Assembly: GCA_963978905.1 (NCBI GenBank) | Contig: OZ022261.1 | Coordinates: 8,309,992 to 8,373,991, forward strand | DNA: 64,000 bases | Direction of reading: 5' to 3' | DNA from: Trichostrongylus colubriformis | Lineage: Eukaryota > Nematoda > Chromadorea > Rhabditida > Trichostrongylidae | Shown: piece after piece, positions 22,057 to 33,534 of the stretch | How the letters are laid out: every line of letters begins with the position of its first letter | Position numbering within the stretch: position 1 is the first letter of the stretch | Translations under genes and position numbers: made by a program | Notes under the pieces: model-generated | Database searches by the model: none | Told to the model about the DNA's origin: nothing | Seen by the model: only the letters and a program-made list of their open reading frames with translations

Positions 22057-23670
22057 AGGCTCAGTAATTCAGCCTTTGATGATGATTGAGGACGTGTCGA
22101 ATAGGGCCCAGTTTAGGAGAGTTGGTCACTGACACAGCCCATGGATCGACAACGACGACGCCGATGAGGGAAAGTCATCTAATCAGCTATGAATGACGAA
22201 GAACGGATGAATGAAGGAGGAGGGGGAGGAGGCAGTGTATGTTGCTACTATGTGGCCGTCGCGTGGTATGGTGGATTGGCCGCGATGTCATTGCTATCCC
22301 CTTGTTCAAGTCAAAAATACATGAATTCACAATCAGAATGACCACACACGCTGAGAGAACGCGAGCGGATAACCAGCACACTCAGCCTTGGGCTTCGATG
22401 GAATCTGCTGAACAACGAAGAACTCAGGTCATGGTGCTCAGCACTCGAATTTCGTTTTCGGAGTGAGCATTTCAGGACTACCGGGTAGCACCTGCGTCAA
22501 AGGCTTAGTAAGCATTTCCTCGGGTTAGAAAAAAAGTTTCTTCCCGGAATGAAACAATGAATTCCAACAACAATTATGAAAGAAAGACGTTTACAAAAAT
22601 TCAAATCTCAAGGCTACCACGGGTCACTCAATGATAGAACCTTCCCAACAACAGAACGGGCATCACAGTTGCTGAATATTTGAACCTATGACATGCTTTC
22701 TGACCTCTATGGCGTTTATAGGCCCTTTTAGAATTTCGTGCACTGTCTGAAGTTCATATCAGTTTGATAAGACAGTATCGTGGCATGCATACTCATAGCT
22801 AATGTGGATAGGTCTGGCAAAGCAATGATAGAGCAAGAGAGCTATTTGATGGCGACATCTGTGATGACTCAGAAGGGACATTTTAGACAGTAACGACTTT
22901 TAATACTTATGACTACAAATGATCGAGTTCGAGTAAGTACTACTAGATACGAATGTTCACTTATCGGGTCCCTCCAGCAGGTAAGCAAAAAATGTACCGT
23001 TACGCAGGATCCCTTAAAAGGTGCCCATAAGGGTCTTTACGATAGGATTTCTTATTGAGGCATGCGATAGTAAGGCAATGTCAGCGTCCAACGCCTGAAA
23101 TGGGGTGCATGAGAGGTAGTCGCTTTAGGACCGAACCTAAAGCGCCCCTGCCTCACACGCATCGCGTCGGACTTCGCATTGTGAAATTCTGTCCTAACGA
23201 CATACACTCGTGCGCAATGAAAATCTTCACTTTCTGCAAAGCATCAATAGCTACAAAAGCCCACTAGCCACCATTCCCTCCTTACTCCTTATATACAATC
23301 TTTGTATAAAGCTTAAGATGGAGACGAGCACGCTTTTTCGCAGACTGCATCAAGGAATCGTATTTTGGTTGAACTGGTATAGAGACATTTCTCGGTGTGC
23401 ACTTCCGCGCGGTCAGGTCACCTTCCATTTTACCCCATTTTTCAGCGTGGAGTAAAATGACCCTCCCGTCCCACCTGCTTCTGCTAAGTTTGTAGGGAGA
23501 GAGGGAGGGCATGCATGCACATTCCAGTAGAGCCTTACTGCAAACTATAAATGGTACACTCTACGATAACCAAATAGGTCGACCAAACTTCTTGAGGTAG
23601 TAGTCTCTTGGGAAACTATCCAGGCTGTCCCTTATTTGCGCCTCACCATGCGATGGCACTCCATCTGCTC
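22057..23670. other. Region upstream of mec-2; no gene recognised
   Basis: Would contain the mec-2 promoter if the gene starts at 22033. I could not assign any known touch-neuron regulatory motif with confidence. 23060-23215 shows weak similarity to 17430-17475. Confidence 0.4.
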
Positions 23671-23746
23671 GAACCTACTCCGACCACACCCATTCAACCT
23701 CCTTTATTGGTCAGCTGAGCAAAATGGGTGTGGTCGGAGATGGTTC
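23671..23746. repeat. Hairpin with 24-nt arms
   Basis: GAACCTACTCCGACCACACC.. at 23671 pairs with ..GGTGTGGTCGGAGATGGTTC ending 23746, two mismatches. The right arm is also the start of the R4 repeat copy. Confidence 0.65.
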
Positions 23747-23850
23747 TAGAGGTGCAGCGCCGTTATGGCGGGCAAAAGGGTGCAATCTGGGCAGTTACCC
23801 AAGTAACCTTCTCCGAAAAAGATTATTTGACTCATCTGATTATCGTGTAG
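23708..23850 (+). repeat. Dispersed repeat R4, copy 2
   Basis: Ordered blocks shared with 5811-5962. A run of nine G follows at about 23869. Confidence 0.4.
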
Positions 23851-24073
23851 TGTGCCTTCAGGGATAAGGGGGGGGGGACGTACGAGGCGAAAGATTTGCT
23901 CGGCGCGGTGATTGACACTAATTAGAGCTCTTACCGAACTACCAGCCTTCAAATTCTCTCAAACTCCAGCTTATCATTAGGAAAACCGATTACCTTCTTT
24001 TTCACACGATCAGATTATCATTTCGAGAAAATGATCAAATAGTTCTTTTCAAATAACTACTTCACCCATCCAG

Positions 24074-24110
24074 CCATGGAGATCGCAGGTAACCGGCAGC
24101 ACTTTCAAAG
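24074..24110 (+). CDS. Weak candidate exon upstream of 25913-26001
   Basis: CATCCAG|CC..CAAAG|GTAAGTAC has acceptor- and donor-like borders and ends in the phase required by the exon at 25913. The acceptor is poor and the peptide is only twelve residues, so this is a guess from phase alone. Confidence 0.15.
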
Positions 24111-25352
24111 GTAAGTACGACGTTCGCACTGCTACGAGAAATTCGAGTCCCCACCGTTCCATTTATGGTTAACTACGATATTTACCTAGCATGTTTCCTA
24201 CTCCGCTGGGCAATGGTTGAAGCATGTATGACCCCATTCCCGTTGTATCCATAGAGCCTGGCTGGCAAAGCCGGGGTATTTCGCGGCCAGTGAACGAATT
24301 ATCACGACTTTACAACAGATTTTGCGTCATACAGATTAATCAAGTCTGTTTTAATCAGCTGTGGACATTCATGGATGTAAATCTTCACTGAAATCAAGCA
24401 AATATTTTTAAATAAGTAGCGATACAAGCTGATTAATGTAATGCTCACCCTCGCACTTGTAGCTATTACGAAGGTGTGGCATGGGTAAGGTAGGTTTCAG
24501 CTTTGAGCTTATGGAGCCGAATGTAGAAAACAATTCGAGAACGCCTATATGCTACCACTCTCGTCTTCTAATTCTAGCCTTTTGACTCTCTTGTTCTAGG
24601 CCTTATGCGCACGTATCCCTACCATAATGGTAAACACAAACACCCCCTGTGTAACCCAATAAGAGAATAGATGGAAGTTGGCCTGTTTTGCTTGGCTCGT
24701 ATTAGGGCTTTCTCATTTTTGTTATTGAGTTACTCACGCTGTAGCCTACATGATGAAATTTACACCTAATTTTCACTATGCAAAAATACGCGTAGTACAC
24801 AACCAGGATACGACTGCACTTACAGTAACTTCCAACTACAAAATGAAATATTGTAGTAACTGCACATTTTACTGTGCGCTAGCCTTTTCCCGTTTGAAGC
24901 CCCTGTTTTTTAAGACTCCCTGGAGAGCCACTTGAATGTCTTCCAGGAAGAGCCGAGGGTTGCTCCAGAGCGTTGTGCTCACCTAACCTTGGAGGGGAAG
25001 AAGCAGTACTTATGCCATTTCTGGAGGCTGGGTCGCAATATGATAAGCCAACTCCCTTCGCTCTGACGAGGAGTGTAGTCAGCGGTTAGCAGCTCTTACG
25101 TGTGACCTTGTCGCAGAGGGCGCAGTGAATGCACAAAAAATTCGTGGCGAGGGATACTATAGGGGCAGCGTAAAGGCGATGTATCGCCGTATAAGCCAGT
25201 TTTTTCAAGTGCTGTGTTAAACCGGAGCACAAAAGAATGCCTGAGCAGGTATGAATTTTGGGGCTCAAGGAAATCAGAATAACCCATTAGCACCGAGCTA
25301 TCCATGATGCAGCTGTCGCGTGACCCAGAGGCCAAAATCGAGCGGGGCAATT

Positions 25353-25795
25353 CAGGACAAGTTTCGGTTGAGGCGTGAAAACGCCAAGAGAATTCGGTTC
25401 TAAAAGCATAATTACTTTTCATTTCAGGCAACCAGTATGGTTTGCTACGATCATTTAGCGCCGATTTACAAGAAAGGGTGGGGGGAAATCCGCCAAAAAA
25501 TCGCGTGGCCGCCCGCGGCGAGCGGCTCGGCTGGTGCGAGTACCAGTGGCAGGGCATGGCAGCCTTCAAGCGAGACAGTGTGGCAAAGGTGGAGGAGGCA
25601 GGGTGGCGTGGCTGGAGGAGGCAGTGTGGCATGGCTGGAGTGCAGAAGTGACACAGCCACGCTCTGCCGGGCTCCCAACAGCAAAATCGATTCGCAAGTC
25701 GTACTGGTGGCGCCGCGAGTGCGACACCGCATTTTTTGGCGGATTTCCCCCCACCCTACAAGAAATCGTGCGCCGCGCCACGACTGCTAGCAAAT
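25353..25795 (+). repeat. Duplicated exon-like segment, copy A, interrupted by a MITE
   Basis: Without the 281-bp insert and its 9-bp duplication it is 153 bp, the same length as copy B (25838-25990), and similar throughout, including the stretch ending TTTTCATTTCAG|GCAACCAG. After the insert the frame soon meets a stop (GCAAATGA), so this copy is a broken version of the exon-like sequence in copy B. Confidence 0.8.
25476..25756. mobile_element. 281-bp MITE with 9-bp target-site duplication
   Basis: Ends GGGTGGGGGGAAATCCGCCA and its reverse complement (about 30 bp, near perfect). Flanked by TACAAGAAA at 25467-25475 and 25757-25765. The uninterrupted paralogous site at 25952-25960 has TACAAGAAA once. 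The 9-bp duplication suggests a Mutator-like element. The interior is G/A-rich (GGAGGAGGCAG words) and non-coding. Confidence 0.92.
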
Positions 25796-25837
25796 GACTG
25801 GCTAAAATAGTAGAGTAGCTAAAACCAAGCATGCATA

Positions 25838-25990
25838 CAGGACAAGTCTCGGTTTAGGCGTGAAGACTCCATGAAAGTTCGGTTATGAAAGCATAATTTC
25901 TTTTCATTTCAGGCAACCAGTATGCTTTACTACAATCATTCAGCGCCGATTTACAAGAAATCGTGAGCCGCGCCGCGACTGCTCGCAAAC
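25838..25990 (+). repeat. Duplicated exon-like segment, copy B (intact)
   Basis: Paralogue of 25353-25795 without the MITE; includes intron end and most of the candidate exon, so the duplication copied an intron/exon junction. Confidence 0.8.
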
Positions 25991-26001
25991 TTCATGAACA
26001 G
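25913..26001 (+). CDS. Candidate internal exon of an unidentified gene
   Basis: TTTTCATTTCAG|GC ... GAACAG|GTATTC gives an 89-bp open exon encoding NQYALLQSFSADLQEIVSRA then ATARKLHEQ, helical in character. The paralogous copy A differs at four sites in the first part, two of them synonymous, which mildly favours a coding past. I do not recognise the family, and neighbouring exons with matching phase were not convincingly found. It could be a lone duplicated exon or a fragment of a repeat. Confidence 0.4.
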
Positions 26002-26794
26002 GTATTCAAGCAAAGGAAAAGAGCTTCTGTACAAGAAGAAGGCATTCAAAAAGGAAATGTGTCCAACTGTTTGCTGTTGCATAGATGCCTCATATGAAGA
26101 AGTCATGAACTTCTCGATTTGATTCAAGTCAAACTCAATCGAACCTTGCCTACCGTTTGTGTAGTTGCTTATACTAATAAGTGCATGCGTCTGCTATATT
26201 TAATCTGAGTACTTGCCGATGTGAATACAATAACACTCACGTCTTTTCGGTGCTTTGCCTTTCTTTGGAAAATATCGAAAATTTTCAGTCCTTATGAGGG
26301 GCGTTTCAACCACCATTCGCGGTGCATTTATCTAGAAACACGATGAGACTCATTAGCGACGCGTACGAGCGATACGAAGTAAGATAATGGAAGTCCAGAA
26401 TTCAGCTTGGAGAGTTCGATCATGCTTCTCTAAGAGCGGACTCATAATCATGAGCGCTACTATGAAAGTATCTCAAGTTATCCGGCTCCTCAAAAAGAGG
26501 AAAAAAGTTGCTGCTGTTGAGCCAGGATGAGAATGGCCATTGGTATACTGAAGCAGTAGGATACGTGAGAGCACTAAAAACAATTTGAGAGCACATATAG
26601 AAGCATTATATGTAGCTACTGATTTTTGTGTCTTTTTGATATTACAACTACAACTTTACTTCAAATTTTACATTTTATTTTACAACTACATTTGAAACTA
26701 CAATAAGTATACGTTGCAGTTTATCGTGGTGACAGGTTTTCGCGTCCCATAGCGATTTCCTCTTGTGACGTAACTGATCACTTAACTGCTTATT

Positions 26795-26965
26795 TATCAT
26801 TATTATTTATTTATTATTAAATATTTATTAATTATTAATCATTATTATATTATTGTTTATCATTTGTATTTATTATTCATTATTTATTATTTATTTATTA
26901 TTTGTATTATTCATCACCATTATTTGTTATTCATTTATTATTTTATTTATTATTTATTTGAATTT
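26795..26965. repeat. ATT/ATTT-rich low-complexity tract
   Basis: Imperfect (TATTTATT)n sequence; it produces an I/Y/F/L-rich reading frame that is not a gene. Confidence 0.85.
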
Positions 26966-27154
26966 TAGTCTTTTTAATGTCTCAATAATAGCGCTGCTAT
27001 CACAATTTCTCATTTTCGCTTTCCATAACCGTTGCACTGATGTCAAACAAGCTGAGCGTGGAACTATCAAAACTTTTAAACTATGATTCGGAGTTGCTAG
27101 CTCATTTAGTAATCTAGAATGAGGCTGAGGTTGTGGCTTCCACGATTGTAAAAT

Positions 27155-27300
27155 CCCAAAATCGTATGTGACGTCGTGCGCACACTCACTTGAGCATACT
27201 ATTTTCCCTCAGTAACGGTCTCTTACCACTTACGGTCCGCACTTGCGGGGCGAAAATAGTGTGTTCATATGACAGTGTGCACGACGACACATGAGATCGC
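27155..27300. mobile_element. Foldback MITE, about 145 bp
   Basis: Bases 27161-27210 (ATCGTATGTGACGTCGTGCG...ACTATTTTCCC) are inverted at 27250-27300 (GCGAAAATAGT...GTGCACGACGACACATGAGATCGC) with several mismatches. Confidence 0.6.
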
Positions 27301-27309
27301 ACAATTCTA

Positions 27310-28985
27310 TGAATCGCAGTTTTGCAAGGAAGAACTGCAGCCTAAGGTAATGATTAATGCGTCATTTTATTCGCAATAGCACAGACTAACCCGGTTAACA
27401 TAAGTTACTCAGAAAATAATAAAATTAACTACCTTCCACAATACTTTGAATGAACACAATAATAAGTTTCATTATGCAATATAATGGAAGCTTGCCGAGG
27501 TAATAAATCTGCCGTCAGGGAAAGAAGTAAGCTCATGGAACATGATTTAAAGCACCTGTTTATGGTTTTTATCTTCTTTATCCCCTATTTCTAATTTTCT
27601 TATAATACTTTACTTAGGTGATTTATTGATGAAAATCAAGATTGAATTGATGAAATCACTCAATTAATCGAGCAATCAGTTTTCAAATGAGCACCTCATC
27701 ACCAAGCTAATTGAGAATCTGTCGATAGTCAGCCAATTTTTTTCAATTTTTCCAATTTCATGGTTCCGAACGTATCTCATGTCAATTGTTCAAAGGAATG
27801 ATTGATTTCAGGGCATTTGGAATGTTTCCTTGCACTTGTGCATTAAACAAGCTGCCAACAAAATGCTTTCAATTCCCTGTCAGTGTGAGCCTGCTAAGCA
27901 GATCTCTCCCATCAAAATGCTGTGATGCTCATCAAAATGCTGTGATGTTGAGATCGCTGTGGAAGCGCAACACATGGTACAAAGTCTCGAATAAGATCCA
28001 AATGCATGGCGCATCCCAAAGGTACAAGAAAGATCTATCGCTAAGTTAGGACGCAACTGAATCATCCTAGGCTAAGATTTGGGCTCTGTATCAGATGAAA
28101 TATTCATAATGAGCTTTGTAAAAGATGAGATGACCCATAAATGACTTACCTAATAAGCACATCTGCTAATTATACGAAAGAAATGGTAATATAAGCAAAA
28201 TATAAGAATATAAAGGTTGTTTAACAGCAATTACGCAAGTGACAGAAATACAGTGAGAAAATCCACAGAAAATCATCAACCATCGGTGAACGGGTAATGA
28301 ATTTCACGAAAAATGCGAATATGGCATTTCTAAAGAACTGATTAACACGGATTTCGCCCAGGTTCGAAGGGGAGCCACAGAAAAATCTGCTCGGATATGA
28401 CGTCTACTTTTTCGACAACGTTTTACCCCAGCTTCGATTTCTTCGTTTTTGTATGCGTCAAGACCACCACGCCAAACTTACACTCTAGTTTTTCCTTGAA
28501 TTTGAGAATCGCTTTGAATTCAATTTTCCTTGAACTTCTACTATAATCGAAATGCGCACAAAGAGCTAACTGGAGGCATTGTCATGTCACAACAAATTTA
28601 TTTAGGATCTCGACATCACTCTCAGTAAGATCAGTGCAAGGCACATCACTCTGACAGGGCACATAAACCTGCTCGCACCATAAAGCCGCATTCATAGTCA
28701 GCGATGGGGAAAGGGCGCGACTGCGTCGTTTCTTCGTCTCCGCACGTGCCACTCTGCCTCGCCGCCTTTTAAGACGTTGGCGACATTACGTCCCCATGCT
28801 GGGACGCACGTTTTCTGTCGCGTGGGACAATGCGTCCCAATGGTGGGATGCAGCACAGAAAATTACTTTTTCCAACTGATTTGAAATCCACAAATAATTA
28901 ATTTTGATCAACATGTATAAGGGTATCTAGGGTTAACATGGTGCACTTATATCTTCTGAACAAGTTTTTTTTCTCAAGCTTTGTA
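27310..28985. other. No gene recognised
   Basis: AT-rich. A 20-bp direct repeat (TGCTGTGATGCTCATCAAAA, then TGCTGTGATG) is at 27918-27948. GGGACGCA/TGCGTCCC words around 28800-28850 suggest a small foldback. A plus-strand frame at 27805-28045 is open but shows no recognisable domain. Confidence 0.4.
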
Positions 28986-28991
28986 TCTCAC

Positions 28992-29076
28992 CCAGCACAG
29001 GTATGTTATCCTCGCTCTCGATCAACAGATCGTTGAAACTAGCTTTCAGCTCTGTGAAGTCGTTGTAGGTATCCAT
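28992..29076 (-). CDS. Candidate first exon of an unidentified gene
   Basis: On the minus strand ATG GAT ACC opens MDTYNDFTELKASFNDLLIE and SEDNIPVL, then CTGG|GTGAGA, an 85-bp exon ending in phase 1. Composition and the donor look genuine, but I could not place the next exon at lower coordinates and do not recognise the protein. Confidence 0.35.
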
Positions 29077-29099
29077 AGTCAGTTAGGAGATTTGTTGCC

Positions 29100-30370
29100 A
29101 TATTCTTAATCAAGGTATTTATACTCGCGAAATGTCGATTTTTTTCACATGCCCATCACCCGCTTAAGCACTTCCCATCACTACCATGCAATAATCTCTT
29201 ATTCAAGTTCTCGAGGGGTATCTGGAGTTTCGCAGAGCTCACTACTTTGTATTAGCGCTCAAGGTACGCGCAAAATTCAACGGGTTCGGAGAGGCATGTA
29301 ATACCAAAAACCCGAATGCTGGGACGCAATTCTCGGCAAGGCGAGCGCGCGATGGCAGACCCGCGAAAAAACGCGATGTCGCCATCGTGTTAACGCAACC
29401 AGCACTGTCGTCGACACTACCGCATGTAAGATGTAGCCCAAAGAAAGTCTGTTATTTACTTGTCCCATTTAAGAGAGATGATCAAAAGCGATCACTGTGC
29501 AGGCCATATCATTACTATTGCAGCGTTAGGTTAGCCGTAATAATTACATTGAAGCACAAATCCTCTGAGGCTTACTGACACATTCGCTTGTAAACGGGCT
29601 TGAATCTTGGGCACTCCTTTTTTCTAATTAAGTAATCATTTACAATCAATCACCTAATATAGATTTCTCACTTCCTCAAATACATATATGGTTGTACATG
29701 CCTACAGGAACATCATATGTGAATTTTCGTGCGGTAACCATGAAAGGAAACATCTATGAAAACTACTTTATGAAATGTTGCGAATGAAGAGCTCAGAAAA
29801 TAAAGGGAGCGTCCACAGGAGCGAACGTGCTATTTTGAGTTTTATTTCGAGATAGAATAAGCAAGCACCGCTCCCACATCAGCTATACCGTGTGAATTTA
29901 CTACTGAAAGCTACTGTCAAGGCTCCAAGGCGCATATTGGAAAGACTAATTATGTTTCACCTTTTTTCATGAAGTCTTTGTTTACATCTTTCTCGCGTTT
30001 TTGATGAAATATGGGGAATATTATGTCAATTTTCAAGGACTGCGGAGTCACGCGATGCCTGTAAAGGATGCCTTCAACTGGGGCCTCTTTCTTACTAAAC
30101 CCTCATAATTTTTCTATATTGAGAAACTTATTGGTTTCAATTCGCGATCAACATATTCAAGAGAACTAGGCCAATAATCAAGCAGAGAATTAGTGCCAAT
30201 CAGAATTTCGCTGAGTTTTTGAACTGAAATTTTAGTCGGAAATTATTTCACCATTTTCAAAAGAAGGAGGGCGAGCATTAAGCGCAATTTATTTGCCGCA
30301 TTTTCAGGACAAAGAAGAGTGCTTGTCAATGAAATGGTGATACCTAGTATTGAGACGTGCACAATACCCC
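29100..30370. other. No gene recognised
   Basis: Contains a short G/C-richer block with hairpin words (29280-29400) and otherwise AT-rich sequence. Confidence 0.4.
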
Positions 30371-30374
30371 CGTG

Positions 30375-30745
30375 TTTTCGAAAAAAAACGCGGTTCCGCG
30401 TTTTTTTTTTGTTTCTTTTCCACTATAACACTGTTCTTTTCCATTTAATCTTTTAGAAATTATATAGTATTGAAAAAAGCTCAGCGAGCTCTACAAGGGA
30501 GTCTTTCTGAATTTTCAAAAAGCCAACTTATTACGTTGTCGTATACACAAAAAGCCATTAAAAACTCATTGGTGAATGACGTGCACTGTAAGTATAACCA
30601 GGAGGCAAAGCTGCCGCCAACATAGCACAGCAACACCTAGAAGTGTTTTCTATTCAACACTAAATAAAGATAAGGTTTTTATGCCTTAAAAGTGATATTG
30701 ATCGTTTTGGTTTCAGTTCACAATTGCTATGTTAACCATCACTAC
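30375..30745 (+). repeat. Left outer arm of a 3.5-kb imperfect inverted duplication
   Basis: Resembles the reverse complement of about 33535-33895: TTTCGAAA...ACGCGG, CACTATAAC, CTCA.CGAGCT.TACAAGG.AGTCTTT and GTGATAT.GATCGTTTTG occur in the same order. Identity is roughly 70% by eye. Includes a hairpin AAAAAACGCG-GTTC-CGCGTTTTTT at 30384-30410. Confidence 0.7.
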
Positions 30746-32297
30746 TATATAATCGGCTTAGTCTGTCTGTCTGTCTGTCACGAAATTCATATCTCGCGTC
30801 GCAGTAGAGCTGGGACCCTGAATTTTTGAAGTGATATAGGGGGTAGTAAGGGAACGTCAATGGTGAGGAATCGGAAGTGATAGCAACTGATAAGGGCTCA
30901 CTACTATATAATCGGCTTAGTCTGTCTGTCTGTCTGTCACGAAATTCATATCTCGCGTCGCAGTAGAGCTGGGACCCTGAATTTTTGAAGTGATATAGGG
31001 GGTAGTAAGGGAACGTCAATGGTGAGGAATCGGAAGTGATAGCAACTGATAAGGGCTGATAAGGAGCCTCCGAAGGAGAATGGGAGGACATTCATATCTC
31101 GCGTCGCAGCAAAGCTGGGACCGTGGATTTTCAAAGTGATATAGGAGGTAGCAAGGGGACGTCAATGGTGAGGGAACGGAAGTGATAGCAACTGATAAGG
31201 GCTGATAAGGAGCCTTGGAAGGCGAATGGGGCGAAATTCATATCTAGCGTCGCAGCAAAGCTGGGACCCTGAATTTTTAAAGTGATATAGGAGGTAGTGA
31301 GGGGACATCAATGGTGAGGAATCGGAAGTGATAGCAACTGATAAGGGCTGATAAGGAGCCTCCGAAGGCGAATGGGAGGAAATTCATATCTCGCGTCGCA
31401 GCAAACTGGGACCGTGGATTTTCAAAGTGATATAGAAGGTAGTAAGGGGACGTCAAAGGTGAGGGAACGGAAGTGATAGCAACTGATAAGGGCTGATACG
31501 GAGCCTCGGAAGGCGAATGGGGCGAAATTCATATCTAGCGTCGCAGCAAAGCTGGGACCCTGAATTTTTGAAGTGATATAGGAGGTAGTGAGGGGACATC
31601 AACGGTGAGGGAACGGAAGTGATAGCAACTGATAAGGGCTGATAATGAGCGTCGGAAGCGAATGGGGCGAAATTCATATCTAGCGTCGCAGCAAAGTTGG
31701 GACCCTGAATTTTTAAAGTGATATAGGAGGTAGTGAGGGGAATCATCAATGGTGAGGAATCGGAAGTGATAGCAACTGATAAGGGCTGATAAGGAGCCTC
31801 GGAAGGCGAATGGGGCGAAATTCATATCTAGCGTCGCAGCAAAGTTGGGACCCTGAATTTTTAAAGTGATATAGGAGGTAGTGAGGGGACATCAATGGTG
31901 AGGAATCGGAAGTGATAGCAACTGATAAGGGCTGATAATGAGCCTCGGAAGGCGAATAGGGCGAAATTCATATCTAGCGTCGCAGCAAAGCTGGGACCGT
32001 GGATTTTCAAAGTGATATAGGAGGTAGTAAGGGGACGTCAAAGGTGAGGAATCGGAAGTGATAGCAACTGATAAGGGCTGATAAGGAGCCTCGGAATGCG
32101 AATGGGAGGAAATTCACATCTCGCGTCGCAGCAAAGCTGGGACCGTGGATTTTCAAAGTGATATAGGAGGTAGTAAGGGGACATCAACGGTGAGGGAACG
32201 GAAGTGATAGCAACTGATAAGGGCTGATAAGGAGCCTCGGAAGGCGAATGGGGGGAAAATCCATATCTCGCGTCGCAGCAAAGCTGGGACCCTGAAT
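30743..32297 (+). repeat. Minisatellite: about ten units of 146 bp (first 159 bp)
   Basis: Units begin with GAAATTCATATCT.GCGTCGCA at about 30782, 30941, 31087, 31233, 31379, 31524, 31669, 31817, 31963, 32109 and a partial one at 32255. Each contains AAAGTGATATAGGAGGTAGT and GATAGCAACTGATAAGGGCT. The first two units are preceded by CTACTATATAATCGGCTTAG and (TCTG)n. Since 146 is not divisible by three, the minus-strand frames through the array are not protein repeats. The TCTGTCTGTC lead recalls Helitron-type ends, but no CTRR hairpin end was identified. Confidence 0.93.
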
Positions 32298-32299
32298 TT

Positions 32300-32549
32300 T
32301 TCCGGTGGAACGCTTCTGTAAAGCCTGCAGGGGCGGTGGGAGGAGCGCAATATAAGAAGGCGGAGTTTGGGACAAAAATTCAAAACTCCGTTCCTGCATT
32401 CCTTTCAAAAGTTTTTCCATTCTGTCTGACCCCTTGATCCCGCAAGAAGTAGTCGGCTCACCGAAATCTCCTAGACAGGTGTTGATCGGCCTTCCACAAT
32501 GATATACCACTGTATTAATCAAACACAGTGGACAACTTGGTAGTTTCAT
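32300..32549 (-). pseudogene. Unidentified ORF-bearing repeat, minus copy
   Basis: From ATG 32549 the frame reads MKLPSCPLCLINTVVYHCGR then PINTCLGDF and stays open into the flanking repeat. The plus-strand sequence at 33251-33409 encodes a clear paralogue starting MKPPSCPL.SVNTVAYHFGR. Conservation of frame and Cys/His positions suggests a coding past, perhaps of a mobile element. I do not recognise the family. Confidence 0.4.
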
Positions 32550-32924
32550 GCGTCACTCAGTCTTCTCAATTAAGGCGTAAAAGATAATAGAACAAAATAT
32601 TTCATCTTTCATATGGCTCTCGGAGAGCCCCTAAATGATAACAGGTTTGGAACGTCGACCTAGGTACATAGCTGTTCCGCTAATTACCGGAGAACATTCT
32701 CCGTACATATGGGAGGGAGCGGCAGTTTTTTATAGCGACATGACTACATCACAGCCTTTCTGGAATAAGTGACACCACATTTCCACAAACTAATGATATT
32801 TATTGAAAATCATTTTCCTTTTACAAGTTTCAAGGCTATCAGTAAGAAGCCAGGAGCGCATTTCTACAAACCTAGAAATCTAACATTATCAATGGTTATC
32901 AATGAATTACCAGTCACAACTAAC

Positions 32925-33060
32925 ATGCTGTCCAATTCGTCTGGTCAGTACAGCAAATCACTGTAGGAAACGGATCAAAACCTGTCATAGGGATCTCGAT
33001 GAGCTGACTAGTCAGGGGGTCAGACAGTCTAGAACGACGGAACGCTTGAACAGGAAACCT
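32925..33060 (+). repeat. Third, decayed copy of the MKPPSC-type sequence
   Basis: GTCCAATTCGTCTGGTCAGTACAGC and the following GATCTCGATGAGCTGACTAG / GGGGTCAGACAG match the other two copies, but the frame is broken by several stops. Confidence 0.5.
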
Positions 33061-33250
33061 CCTGATGTTGAACTATAGAATACACATCAATCCAGAGCGA
33101 TTGTCTGACGTAAGGTAAGGTTACCTACAAATAAAAAAGCCTTGCCTTCACATTTTGAAAGGGGTGGGGGGGGGTGTTAGTCGTTATGATCTAAAGCTCT
33201 GAATAGTTAAAAGAAAAAGTTCGATGCTACCACTGAAAACTTTACAGTGG

Positions 33251-33409
33251 CATGAAACCGCCAAGTTGTCCACTTCGTTCGGTTAATACAGTGGCATATC
33301 ACTTTGGAAGGCCATTCAATACCTGTCTAGGAGATCTCAATGATCTGACTTATTGCTACAGAATCGAGCGAACAGACAGGATTGAAGGGAAAAACTTTGA
33401 AAGGGAGTG
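33251..33409 (+). pseudogene. Unidentified ORF-bearing repeat, plus copy
   Basis: 52-codon open frame beginning MKPPSCPLRSVNTVAYHFGR and continuing PFNTCLGDLNDLTYCYRIER before a stop. Paralogue of the minus-strand frame at 32300-32549; the pair forms the inner arms of the inverted duplication. Too short for a known family. Confidence 0.4.
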
Positions 33410-33534
33410 ATAATTCAGGTTATGATCATGACGCATGGACTTTATACATAAATCAATTATAATACAGTTGGCCTAAACAGTAGAATTATCTTGAATGAAC
33501 TAAGATAATATAAACTTCAAAAAACATGTTTCTA

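Noticed and set aside
25096..25832. Several long frames on both strands (up to 178 codons)
   Set aside because: They span the MITE insertion and its G/A-rich interior. The MITE explains their openness.
27805..28045. Plus-strand frame after an acceptor-like TTTCAG
   Set aside because: No recognisable protein, contains a short tandem word, and no matching neighbouring exon.
30732..31825. Long minus-strand reading frames with repeated peptides (LSVAITSDSSPLTF and similar)
   Set aside because: They are translations of the 146-bp minisatellite. The unit length is not divisible by three, so the frame shifts from unit to unit and no protein repeat is maintained.
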